This document shows, one piece after another, positions 1 to 8,160 of a stretch of 19,720 nt of DNA. This DNA is from Sergeia podlipaevii (Eukaryota; Euglenozoa; Kinetoplastea; Trypanosomatida; Trypanosomatidae), in the NCBI GenBank assembly GCA_030849805.1, contig JASANZ010001856.1:1-19720 (forward strand). Direction: 5' to 3'. Each line of letters begins with the position of its first letter. Positions within the stretch are counted from its first letter, which is position 1. The notes beneath the pieces were generated by a model. The model worked only from the letters and a program-made list of their open reading frames with translations. It did no database searches and was not told where the DNA came from. The position numbers and the translations under genes are program-made.

Positions 1-31
<31 letters not shown>
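1..31. repeat. (CT)15 microsatellite at the left edge
   Basis: Fifteen perfect CT units start the window and may extend beyond it. Dinucleotide runs of this kind are common between trypanosomatid genes. On the minus (transcribed) strand it reads as GA repeats, so it is not a splicing pyrimidine tract for the minus-strand unit. Confidence 0.9.
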
Positions 32-33
<2 letters not shown>

Positions 34-301
34 AGATCTACACATATCGACAAAGGCGACACAGCTGGAAAGCTTTTCAAAATGAAAAAAAAGTGTTCGT
101 TTAGATAAAAACGCCCACAAGAACGTGTATAAAAAAAAAATATGTATGCGTGTGTGCGTTCTAATTGAAATGAGAGGGAGAGCGGCAAAACATCAATATG
201 GCAATACAACGATGAGCTTGTCACGATTTCCATCCCTCTCCCCATGACGGGAGCGTACGCTGCTCACAACAGAGAAAATCCTGCCGTACGGTATGCGACA
301 C

Positions 302-352
302 CTATGCCCAAGTGATAGAAAAACAAAACAAAAGAAAAAGAAGATAAGAGAG
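302..352 (-). promoter_or_regulatory. Probable trans-splice acceptor for a gene to the left
   Basis: On the minus strand a roughly 37-base, T/C-dominated tract (352 down to 316) is followed by the first AG at 303-302. This matches the kinetoplastid spliced-leader acceptor layout. The gene it serves is not identifiable inside the window. Confidence 0.4.
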
Positions 353-440
353 ACCACGGCTTTTGAAGAACAGCTACCTCAAAACGCACCCATTCCCCAG
401 AGAAACAGATAGCTGTCACCACATAAACTATACGTCCTTT

Positions 441-2753
441 CTACAATACCGCCGTCGCTGAAGAGAAAAGGTTTACTACAGGAAGGGAACCTGCTCGCCT
501 ACTACGCATTTCAGAGCTGTCCCCAATACGCCCAACGGAGTTAAAGTCCGGAGACGCGGAAAGGCCTAACTCACTCTTCATATTGCTGTACGTTGGCGTC
601 TCATCGTGCCTATACAGTTTCACTGGCGTGTAGTTGACGGGGCAGGGCTCCTCTAAATATCGCCCAAGCGAGGTGTTGGCAATGCGCTCGCGGAGCTCTA
701 TGATCGAAGGCAAGAAGCTGGAGCCTCCAATAGCAATCGCTGCAATGTTGAACAGTGATAGTTGCTGTTGATGTGCGATTGCTTCCAAGAGAGCGCACAT
801 GATATTCTCAGGCAGCGGCATGCGCAATGCAAGGCGTCCAACACTATTCATCACAGCTGGCACCTCGCGATACAGCCTGATTATATTTTCAATAGCCACC
901 GGAAGCCCGAGGGACATGAAGGTGTGAGTGGCCAAAGCGGGAGGGAACTCAGGGGGTAGGCAAGACTGCTGTGCATGTAAGACAGAACCACCCTGCATAT
1001 CGCGTTCAGTGGCCCCATTGCATGGGCATTGACATCTAAAGTGCATATAAAGAGGCTCCCCCACGCGGTGGACGCCAGCGGGCATGTGATGCGCCGCGCA
1101 GTCCATGCAGACACCGTATACCATGAAGGAGGGTAGTTGGAACACCTGAATTCTCTGAAAAGGAGCTGCACTGGGGTACTGAGCGGCAGTGCACGAGCAG
1201 CAATGCGCTGCATCGCCACCACCACTACCACCACCACCACGATAAGGCGTGTTTGGGCTTTTCTGTGACGATATCGAATCAGCTCCGGGTGCAGGATCAT
1301 TGAACGCCAACTCATAGAAGCAGTCGAGCGCTGCGGTGGCGGCGGCCGGGGTGCCAGGCACGCTCGCAAGGTGCATTAACGTGTGCTGCATGATGGAGGT
1401 GATAAGGATTATATTCTTCGGAGTATCGCGCGCTGCGTTGCTCACCAGTTTGAATATTGCCACTTGTCTCTCCGTCAAGGTCCCCTTGTCGCCTAGGCGA
1501 TTGAGCACCTCAAATGGATCAAAGTCGAGAAAATGCGCACGGTGGGATGGAAGTTGGGAGACATAGACGGTGAGCATCTCACAAAACACCTTGGCAAACA
1601 CCTCGCTATAAGAAAGGCTGAGCTGCGCGCGTATTGGTTCCAAGATCCGCTGAGTGATATGATGAGCAGGGAAAGCCCGCTGCAGGAGACGCCAGGAGGC
1701 CTCCATCATCATGTTGCACAGTGAACGCACCCGCTGCCTCTCGAGTTTTAAATCCACGTGGCACGTAATGAAGGCAGGGGCACACATACTGGTGATTTCC
1801 GCTGGACCAAAGCTATCACGCAGGACGTGGTGCAGTCGTCCGAATAGGATGATGCACCTCTGTAAGTATTGAATGTGGCTATCAAGTAGTGTTCCGTTCC
1901 AGCGCTCAAAAAAGTCCTGTGTAACTAAGAGAGAGCGGGCCAGGAAGTCAACATAGAAGGGAAGCAGCGTGCCGCCGTAGGTGCTCACCGCGCCAGCGTC
2001 ATGCAGCGTGAAGAAATTCGCCAATTGCGATTCTGCGTAGGTAAAGCACTCATAGACAAAAGTAACAATATCGCGGCGGAGCCGAACAAGAGTGGAAGCC
2101 ATCTCCGGGTCGGTGGATTCCGGTTCCGGACGCGACACAGTGCTGAGGAGCGGGTAAAAGGTGAGGGCAGCCATCACAATACCATATTCAGGGCTGCTTT
2201 TCAGCAAGGCGAGGCTTTCGTGTAGGAATGAGCGGAGAGTCCCAACACTGACATTGGCACGAGCAACGCTACCCTCTTCGGCAGCGTGGGCGTCCATGCG
2301 GTGGATATTGCAGAGCTCCTGAATAAATCCCTCAGCGGGGATGACGCACACCACATGAGTTGCGTTGATCCACCCTCCCCTGCTGAGACGGAAGTACCGC
2401 TGGTTGGGGTCATCAAGGCTAATGGCGCTTGAAACAACTTCCATAAGTTTGGCAGGGTAAAGCGGAGCCAGCTTGTGACTGGAGGCACGTGGCCGTGTGT
2501 GCACGCACACAGCGTCGTTGTCATGTGACAAAAGCGGGTTGCGCAGCACCACCTGTCGCGATCCCAGCAGCTGTTCATTTACCTCAAAGCACTTGTTGCA
2601 AAGCATCTTCGCACACGTAGGGCTGCAGCAGCGGTACCAAAGCACGTCAAACCCGCACGCGGTGGAACGGCAGATAGAGCAGCATCGGTCAGCCACCATC
2701 CCTGGCTCGAGTACACTAAAGGGGTGTTCCGGGTGCGAGCCGTGGAACTGCAT
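441..2753 (-). CDS. Conserved hypothetical protein with two cysteine clusters (770 aa)
   Basis: I do not recognise this protein. The first in-frame ATG is at 2753; upstream the frame is open only to a TGA at 2808-2810 and has no other ATG. It gives 770 residues. Residues 24-55 hold a dense cysteine cluster (C24, C25, C28, C33, C42, C43, C47, C52, C55) whose C-x2-C spacing and aromatic-R-C-C centre suggest a small zinc-binding fold, loosely RING-, ZZ- or C1-like. A second cluster lies at about residues 513-585, just after a poly-Gly/Ser run near 505-512, with C-C-x-C, C-x2-C and C-x-C-x-C groups. The 450 residues between look helical and Leu-rich, possibly a repeat scaffold. There is no signal peptide or membrane span. 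A ubiquitin-ligase-like or scaffold role is possible but is inference only. A 1.5 kb spacer separates it from the upstream carrier gene. Confidence 0.85.
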   Translation of the reverse strand: MQFHGSHPEHPFSVLEPGMVADRCCSICRSTACGFDVLWYRCCSPTCAKMLCNKCFEVNEQLLGSRQVVLRNPLLSHDNDAVCVHTRPRASSHKLAPLYPAKLMEVVSSAISLDDPNQRYFRLSRGGWINATHVVCVIPAEGFIQELCNIHRMDAHAAEEGSVARANVSVGTLRSFLHESLALLKSSPEYGIVMAALTFYPLLSTVSRPEPESTDPEMASTLVRLRRDIVTFVYECFTYAESQLANFFTLHDAGAVSTYGGTLLPFYVDFLARSLLVTQDFFERWNGTLLDSHIQYLQRCIILFGRLHHVLRDSFGPAEITSMCAPAFITCHVDLKLERQRVRSLCNMMMEASWRLLQRAFPAHHITQRILEPIRAQLSLSYSEVFAKVFCEMLTVYVSQLPSHRAHFLDFDPFEVLNRLGDKGTLTERQVAIFKLVSNAARDTPKNIILITSIMQHTLMHLASVPGTPAAATAALDCFYELAFNDPAPGADSISSQKSPNTPYRGGGGSGGGDAAHCCSCTAAQYPSAAPFQRIQVFQLPSFMVYGVCMDCAAHHMPAGVHRVGEPLYMHFRCQCPCNGATERDMQGGSVLHAQQSCLPPEFPPALATHTFMSLGLPVAIENIIRLYREVPAVMNSVGRLALRMPLPENIMCALLEAIAHQQQLSLFNIAAIAIGGSSFLPSIIELRERIANTSLGRYLEEPCPVNYTPVKLYRHDETPTYSNMKSELGLSASPDFNSVGRIGDSSEMRSRRAGSLPVVNLFSSATAVL

Positions 2754-2824
2754 TTTTTCTCCGTGAAGCGATACGTCTAGTGGATTTGAATTGTAATTCA
2801 ATATCAGTCAACCCACCGTTTTCG

Positions 2825-2886
2825 CTGTTTTTTTTTTGTTAAAAAATGTGGGGTGGGGAGATGAAGCTGAACAAAAGAGGAGAACT
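2825..2886 (-). promoter_or_regulatory. Putative trans-splice acceptor of the 770-aa gene
   Basis: On the minus strand two T/C-rich blocks (about 2886-2872 and 2866-2841) precede the first AG at 2826-2825. This would give a 5' UTR of about 71 bases before the ATG at 2753, and it excludes the non-ATG extension of the frame as far as 2801. Confidence 0.45.
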
Positions 2887-3900
2887 GATAAAAATAAGAA
2901 AAAGTATATACAAACTCCTCGAAAAACAACAACGAAAGTAAAAAATGATAAACAACAACAAACAAATAAAATAAAAAGATAAGATAGCAACACCAATCTA
3001 TGAAAGGGAAATACTGCTGTAAACCTCCCAATTTCTGTAAAAAGAAAAGAAGGGAAGGGAGTGAGGAAAAACAATAACACAAAATTATATATGTATTCTT
3101 CCTTAAATATTATAGGTGTATTTTTCCTCTGGTACGTACACGCGTCTAGTGGTAAAACTTTTCGAGCAGAATACGGAAAAGAATAAGAAAAAAAAAGGAA
3201 GACAGTGCCACCCTTTCCCTTTCTTTTTCCGTACTAACGGCACGATCTATGGTCTCAATATAGCAGAAGCCACTAACACAACCCACAACAACAAAAAAGA
3301 GAGGAAACCAATCGGAGCTACTGAAGCAGTTTACTATTGTTGCCTATGGTTATATTTCTGAGTTGATTTTGCGGTGCTGAGTCAGATGTTTGGCAAAGCA
3401 CAAGTTTTTCTCTTATATATCTCTTTCTGTGTTTCAGATACCACAAGATCACAGTGATGCTAGAATGTGTGAAGCCCTCTCTGTACTCTCAGTGTACTTC
3501 TGCAGTTTGAAAGACGGTATAGAAAAAAAAATGGTGTGTAAGGAAGATAACAAAAAAGATTAAAGAAAATAAAAAAGAAAAAGATTTTTAACCCTTTAAG
3601 CTGTTTCTATGAATATATATACTATTAGATACGTATATCAAGAGCAAAAGTTGTTTTAAGAAGAGAAAGAAAAGAAGAGAATATTTTAACACATACATAA
3701 ATATAAACAAATAGCAAAGGGGGAAGGTAGCACACTGTACGTACTTCACCTTCAGATGATTCGACGCATCCGTTCTTTCGTAACCCTGTTTCTTTCCTTT
3801 TCGAACTTCTTTTTCTTCCTCTGCTAACACGCTTATTATGTGTTACATAATATGTACCTGAACGCTCCAGACCTTATAAGTACCAAACGTTGTATTGCTA

Positions 3901-3919
3901 GTGTGTGTGTGTGTGTGTG
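3901..3919. repeat. (GT)n microsatellite
   Basis: Nineteen bases of uninterrupted GT alternation lie within the spacer downstream of the carrier gene. Confidence 0.85.
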
Positions 3920-3980
3920 CAAGAGCAGGGGGTGCCTCTGTGAACATTTAAAAGCAATTGACTTCTCTTCCATTTCCTCC

Positions 3981-4001
3981 ATCTATCTATCTATCTATCT
4001 A
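3981..4001. repeat. (ATCT)5 tetranucleotide microsatellite
   Basis: Five perfect ATCT units plus one base lie in the spacer downstream of the carrier gene. This is a likely polymorphic locus between strains. Confidence 0.85.
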
Positions 4002-4288
4002 GTTATCGTCCCTGGGACCGTAGCGTTCAGATAACAGCAAACTCGACCATCGGGGGAGGCGCCTCTCGTACATTCTTGATAGGGAGAGCACACGCTCATC
4101 AATTCTACCTTTCTCGCCACAAAGAAGGAAGAGAGCAAGGGAAAGGGCGTGCTCTTTCGCTACGCTTTTGTCTCCAAACAACAAAAACCAAAAATAACAA
4201 CATCGAGTGGATAGTAGCTGCTGTATCTGCCTCCCTCCTCCCTCCTCTCCACAGCAGCAACAAACAGGCATTGACCTCTGTGAAGGAC

Positions 4289-5335
4289 TTATTCCTCACT
4301 TGTGTCAGAAAACTTCTTAGTACCTTCATATGTAACCCCAAAAGCACAGCCGCCAATCACAGCAATGAACAGATTCACGCCAAGGCCTTTCCAGAGCGCT
4401 GATACGCCTTCATTGCGAAGTACATCCTGCACAATGTGAACAGCCGGGAAGCGGACGCCTGGTTGTGGCTTCAGCACCTGCAAACGCAAGCGCAGCACAT
4501 AAATCGGATTCATTATTATTCCTACGATCATACTCGCAGCTGCCCCGACACCACAATTGATGAGCACGTTGTCCGTAGTGGAGGTCAAATACCAAGGCAG
4601 TTGACGCGTGAACGTTGGCGTTGTGACTTTACCAATACATGCACCAATGGCAGGTGCGCAGCCGTATGCGTGTCGTTTAAGGAATTCATATATAAACCAC
4701 CACGCCCCAGTCATGGGGGCCACTAGGAGAGTAAGCAAAGTACCACGGAAGAGAGACGCAATGCCTTGCTCCTTGACCAGCGTCACCGTCGTTCGCCACG
4801 CGGACATGTAGTTGTGCTCACTGGAGAAGGCACTGCCTGCGACCATCTGCACCTGCGAAACCACGGCAAAGGGATTGAAAACGGGGGTGGAGGATACATC
4901 CGCAAGAAGTCCAGCACCAAAACTACGCGTCTCACGCCCTTCAAACGGTAGTTTTTCCTTGAAGTACTCCACAGTGCCGTAGTACACAAGCTCGCTAAGT
5001 ACAGTGCCCGAGATGGCGGCTCCAGCGCCCCTATACAGCCCCCGAATACCATAAGATCTAAATTCATCTGAAAGCACTGTAAACGCGGTCACGTGACCTT
5101 TACAGCACTGCTGTCGCGCGATGGCCAAGAAGAGCGGCTGCCCGAGGACGCTGTACGTGAAGGAGGTAGCGCCAAACGTCATGAGCATCTTCATCTGATT
5201 AACATCTGACCATGATCGCGTAACGGCCGACGTCCCTGAAGGCAGTGATGGCATCAAGTCTGTAGACGACGTCAGTTGGCTCGCCGCGCAGACAGGTGGC
5301 GTCTCCACACCTTCTACTTCTGTGACAGACCTCAT
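4289..5335 (-). CDS. Mitochondrial carrier family protein, SLC25A44-like, with degenerate signature motifs
   Basis: The 348 residues show the three-fold repeat of the mitochondrial carrier family, expected in the inner mitochondrial membrane. Each repeat ends in the family block after its odd helix: G-I-R-G-L-Y-R-G (96-103), G-I-A-S-L-F-R-G (191-198) and G-V-S-A-L-W-K-G (310-317). The preceding P-x-[DE]-x-x-[KR] motifs are eroded: P67 has F69/I72, P155 has A157/S160, and P277 has Y279/R282, so all three acidic residues are absent. The V-V-S-Q after P155 and the A-W-W-F-I-Y-E-F block (211-218) resemble the SLC25A44 branch, whose human member carries branched-chain amino acids. Substrate here is unknown. 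Residues 1-45 are a polar extension. The ATG at 5335 directly abuts a pyrimidine tract, so a shorter form starting at M28 (5254) or M48 is possible. Confidence 0.9.
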   Translation of the reverse strand: MRSVTEVEGVETPPVCAASQLTSSTDLMPSLPSGTSAVTRSWSDVNQMKMLMTFGATSFTYSVLGQPLFLAIARQQCCKGHVTAFTVLSDEFRSYGIRGLYRGAGAAISGTVLSELVYYGTVEYFKEKLPFEGRETRSFGAGLLADVSSTPVFNPFAVVSQVQMVAGSAFSSEHNYMSAWRTTVTLVKEQGIASLFRGTLLTLLVAPMTGAWWFIYEFLKRHAYGCAPAIGACIGKVTTPTFTRQLPWYLTSTTDNVLINCGVGAAASMIVGIIMNPIYVLRLRLQVLKPQPGVRFPAVHIVQDVLRNEGVSALWKGLGVNLFIAVIGGCAFGVTYEGTKKFSDTSEE

Positions 5336-5336
5336 T

Positions 5337-5366
5337 AAGAAGGAAAAAGGGCAAAAAGAAAACTGA
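5337..5366 (-). promoter_or_regulatory. Pyrimidine tract abutting the carrier start codon
   Basis: On the minus strand a near-continuous T/C tract (5366-5337) ends one or two bases before the ATG at 5335. The first AG after it is inside codons 1-2 (5333-5332). If this tract is used, the mature mRNA loses the first ATG and translation would begin at M28 or later. Confidence 0.4.
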
Positions 5367-5588
5367 AACCGGCGTAGAGTATAATATCAATAAAGAAGAT
5401 GAATATAACTTTCGGTTCGTATACTGCGCAGAAAGTATGTAGTGTTGCAACAGTTTGTGCGTGCGTGTATAAGATGCACAGATGTACGTATGTATGTATA
5501 GCAATGACGTTGTATTGGTATTCACAAACTAGATCCGTACTGACCACACACGCGCTACCTCCTCTTTTTGGTTTTGTTTTTATCGTTG

Positions 5589-5616
5589 CTTTTCAGGAGG
5601 CAAAAGGAAAAAAAAA
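5589..5616 (-). promoter_or_regulatory. Alternative upstream trans-splice acceptor for the carrier gene
   Basis: On the minus strand a tract of T and C with a run of nine T (5616-5595) is followed by the first AG at 5590-5589. Use of this site would give a 5' UTR of about 253 bases and keep the full-length 348-residue frame. Confidence 0.4.
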
Positions 5617-6441
5617 GTAAATAGACGGAGCAAATGTCGTGTTTTTTTTTTGCTTGATTGGATTTATGTAAGCTATATACTAGAGAGCAAGAAAATAGAT
5701 GTTATGAAAAGCAAACAAAAGTTTGTTGAATATGCACTGGGAGAGGGAGGGAAGCGTCCTCAAATATGATCGCAATGACACCGGGACCCACCTTATATGT
5801 TTCTTTTTCCCCTTAATGAGTGGCAGGAGTCTAATTGCCTACTTCGTTAGTGCCCAATATGACAAGCAAAGTGCGTACCCTAGTGGTAGCACGACCTCGG
5901 CAGATTAGCAGCAAACGACAGAAAATAAGTAGTACTCTAATTCTATGTATCGCGTGAGCGTATGTGCACACGAATGTGTGTAGGGAGTATTATGTAGGTG
6001 ATACAACACCACACAGATCTCTCTTACACACTCAGCTCTCCGCTACTTCAATACTCTCAGCGTGAATGCGGAGACAGCGCAGTGACGTTTTTTTCTTCTT
6101 AAAACTGCGTCTCTGACTGCGCCACTGAAGCAAAACAACAACAAAAAAAAAACGGGAAAGGAAAAGAAGACAATAATAATTTTAAAAAATGTGCAAACAG
6201 TCGTATAAATGAAGTGTCTGTCAGTGTAGAGACTGCGTAAGCTATCAGTTATTTGTATCCTTTTTATATATATTCTATTTTAGAATTGTCACAAACAGTT
6301 GTAGTTCATTTAGAAAAAGCTTATATAAACGAGCCACAATTCACGATACAATAATAATATAAAGTACACACACACATTCACACAAAGCTATCTTGTAAAC
6401 GCACGCGCAACGATATATACCTCTATATAGGTTCCAGCTTC
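5617..6441. other. Intergenic spacer / 3' UTR of the ten-span membrane gene
   Basis: No supported gene. Most of it is AT-rich. A stretch at 6034-6125 differs in composition and carries several overlapping inverted repeats (listed separately). Small open frames here lack any coding character. Confidence 0.55.
6038..6122. repeat. Cluster of overlapping short inverted repeats
   Basis: CTCCGC (6038-6043) faces GCGGAG (6068-6073). GAGAC plus GCAGT (6071-6083, three-base bulge) faces ACTGCGTCTC (6104-6113). GCGCAGT (6077-6083) faces ACTGCGC (6116-6122). The pairings compete with one another. The region lies about 320 bases beyond the stop of the 6442-7635 gene, so it would sit in its 3' UTR. Confidence 0.5.
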
Positions 6442-7635
6442 CTAGCCAATGATAGTACCCATGTCGTAGTCAGTCTCGTTGTCAAAGAGGGCTTTTCCGT
6501 TTCTCTTAATATATAAAAAGGCTCCAGCGCCGGTGCCTGCCGCCCATAATAGGAGCCACACTAGCACTCCCCATCCATTGGCGAGGCTTAGCACGGGCAG
6601 CAGCACACCGAAGAGCACCAGCTCAGCTAGAAGCGCCTGGTACAGGTCATTAAGGGATCGCACAGAGGACATCGGCGCCTTGAGGAAGTACGCAAAAATC
6701 AGCGCTGCAGCTATAGAGACGAAGATGAGGATGACTGGGTGCACCGAAGTAGTCGCGATAATAACAATCAGCCAACGAAGAATAAGAAAAAGCTCAAGGA
6801 AGAGGCCGTCCGTGCGAGCTTCGACGTCGCCACGCTCTGGGGGCTCCTCGTACCTCAGCCTACGAAAACTCCCCAACGATATCTCAAGGGCTGCACCACA
6901 GAGAAGTAGTCCTAGCGAACCAAAGAATATGTGCGCGCGGTGAACACCAGAGAAGCACTTTATGCCAGCGGCATATCGCATGTCTTCTTCCTCACATGGC
7001 AGCGCACTCATTGTGGTGGTCGTCGCGCACATGATCAGCACTGCTGCAGCGCCACCGACACCCACTAACACCCCCATCCCACGCGTCCCTTGAGAGCGCT
7101 GTGGATTGCTGCAATAAGAAGGATACAGGAACAGATGAAACCAACAAAACACTGACATGCCAATGATGGGGAGTATCCAAAAAAGAATAAAAAACAAAGC
7201 TGGAGCGTAGTAGTTCGGAGTATACAGAAAGGTACCAAAAATTGTGAAGGGCCTCACGTGTCGAAAAGCACTAAGCGCCATTATAAAAGGCAGCGTAATG
7301 AAGTCGCACAAGAGCGCGGCAAGACAAGACCGCCCAGGCACAGTGCGCGGGACTAGAGCCGCTTCTACTATGTGCACTCTAGTAAATGTAAGGCAGCCCG
7401 CCTCACTCCATAGCAGCGGCATCAAACGGCGCACTGCACTACCGGCAGTGCAGAACAGCACCGCCATCGCGGCGAGCGGGTTCACGGCACGCAGCGAAGC
7501 CATACCAAATATTAGTAACAAAAAGATAACAAAGCAAGCGGTGTAGCAGCCCCAAGGCACAAAAAATCGGATGAAGAAGTGAGTTGTGCTAGGCAGCGTA
7601 CCCAACACGCCTTCATCGGCAGGTGCGTAGCCCAT
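6442..7635 (-). CDS. Multi-span membrane protein of unknown function (397 aa)
   Basis: I do not recognise a family. Hydropathy by eye gives about ten membrane segments: 24-48, 51-68, 102-122, 142-170, 187-208, 235-254, 279-297, 299-318, 334-352 and 355-375. There is no cleavable signal peptide; the first 20 residues are mildly polar. The loop between segments 5 and 6 (about 209-234) has C214 and C227 and an E-E-E-D patch, which could be a luminal or extracellular disulphide loop. An Arg/Glu-rich loop (256-276) follows segment 6, and the C-terminus (376-397) is polar and acidic. The ATG at 7635 is the first in frame. A transporter or an endomembrane protein is possible, but nothing in the sequence decides. 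Confidence 0.85.
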   Translation of the reverse strand: MGYAPADEGVLGTLPSTTHFFIRFFVPWGCYTACFVIFLLLIFGMASLRAVNPLAAMAVLFCTAGSAVRRLMPLLWSEAGCLTFTRVHIVEAALVPRTVPGRSCLAALLCDFITLPFIMALSAFRHVRPFTIFGTFLYTPNYYAPALFFILFWILPIIGMSVFCWFHLFLYPSYCSNPQRSQGTRGMGVLVGVGGAAAVLIMCATTTTMSALPCEEEDMRYAAGIKCFSGVHRAHIFFGSLGLLLCGAALEISLGSFRRLRYEEPPERGDVEARTDGLFLELFLILRWLIVIIATTSVHPVILIFVSIAAALIFAYFLKAPMSSVRSLNDLYQALLAELVLFGVLLPVLSLANGWGVLVWLLLWAAGTGAGAFLYIKRNGKALFDNETDYDMGTIIG

Positions 7636-8160
7636 TTTTGTGCTTTCTCTTTTTCTCTTCTTTGTCGTTTCGTATGTGTATTCGTGTGTATGTTGACGAG
7701 CTCTATGACCAAGTTGCTCTTGATTTGACAGTCCACGTCAATACTATCAACTAAATGCAGTACTGTGCCTGGTGCAAAGTAAACGTTTCTATATTCAAAA
7801 AATGAAAGACTGTAGTCTTATACCAACTACAGAAGAAGAAGTTAAAGAATATATAAGCAAGCTCCATTGTGACTGCATCTAACACAAAATAATACACTGG
7901 AAAGAAAATACAGTGTGAAAAACAAGCTACTCGCGCTTCATTAACAAAATATAAAATAGACTCTTCTTTGAAGATTTTTTTGTTGTATTTTAATGAGCGA
8001 GCGCGGCACTCGTGAGTATGGAAAGCGGTATAGGTAGCACATTGCAAAACGCGAGAAAACAACATTTGTTTCCCAACAAGCACGATGACACCAACTGTAA
8101 AGAAAAAAAGAGAGGTTGAAGTAAGGTAAGAAGAGGCAAGTGCATTTACTGTGACGGGCG
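7636..8160. other. Intergenic spacer with weak splice signals
   Basis: No supported gene in 525 bases. On the minus strand the best candidate acceptor for the 397-residue gene is a short CTT-type tract (7840-7831) with the first AG at 7828-7827, implying a 5' UTR of about 190 bases. The sequence next to the ATG is purine-rich on the coding strand and offers no tract. The overlapping minus-strand open frames covering 7751-8170 look like translated noise. Confidence 0.5.

Larger units (their letters stand above)
1..440. other. Intergenic / 3' UTR downstream of the 770-residue gene
   Basis: This AT-rich stretch follows the stop codon of the cysteine-cluster gene. On the minus strand it holds a strong pyrimidine tract (316-352) with the first AG at 302-303, so a further minus-strand gene probably begins at or beyond the left edge. 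An ATG at 245 opens a frame that stays open to base 1, but it runs through poly-T and the CT repeat and is not convincing as a gene. No RNA gene was recognised. Confidence 0.5.
2827..4288. other. Long intergenic spacer without a supported gene
   Basis: About 1.46 kb of AT-rich DNA between the carrier stop and the acceptor of the cysteine-cluster gene. It is full of A-runs, a GT run (3901-3919) and a tetranucleotide run (3981-4001). Short open frames on both strands are built from these low-complexity tracts and have no recognisable protein features. The part nearest the carrier (about 4080-4160) contains an imperfect inverted repeat. No tRNA-like B-box or snRNA was recognised. Confidence 0.6.

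Noticed and set aside
2804..3082. Minus-strand frames of about 90 codons above the 770-aa gene
   Set aside because: F/L/S-rich translations of the pyrimidine-rich region that probably directs trans-splicing; two phases are open at once.
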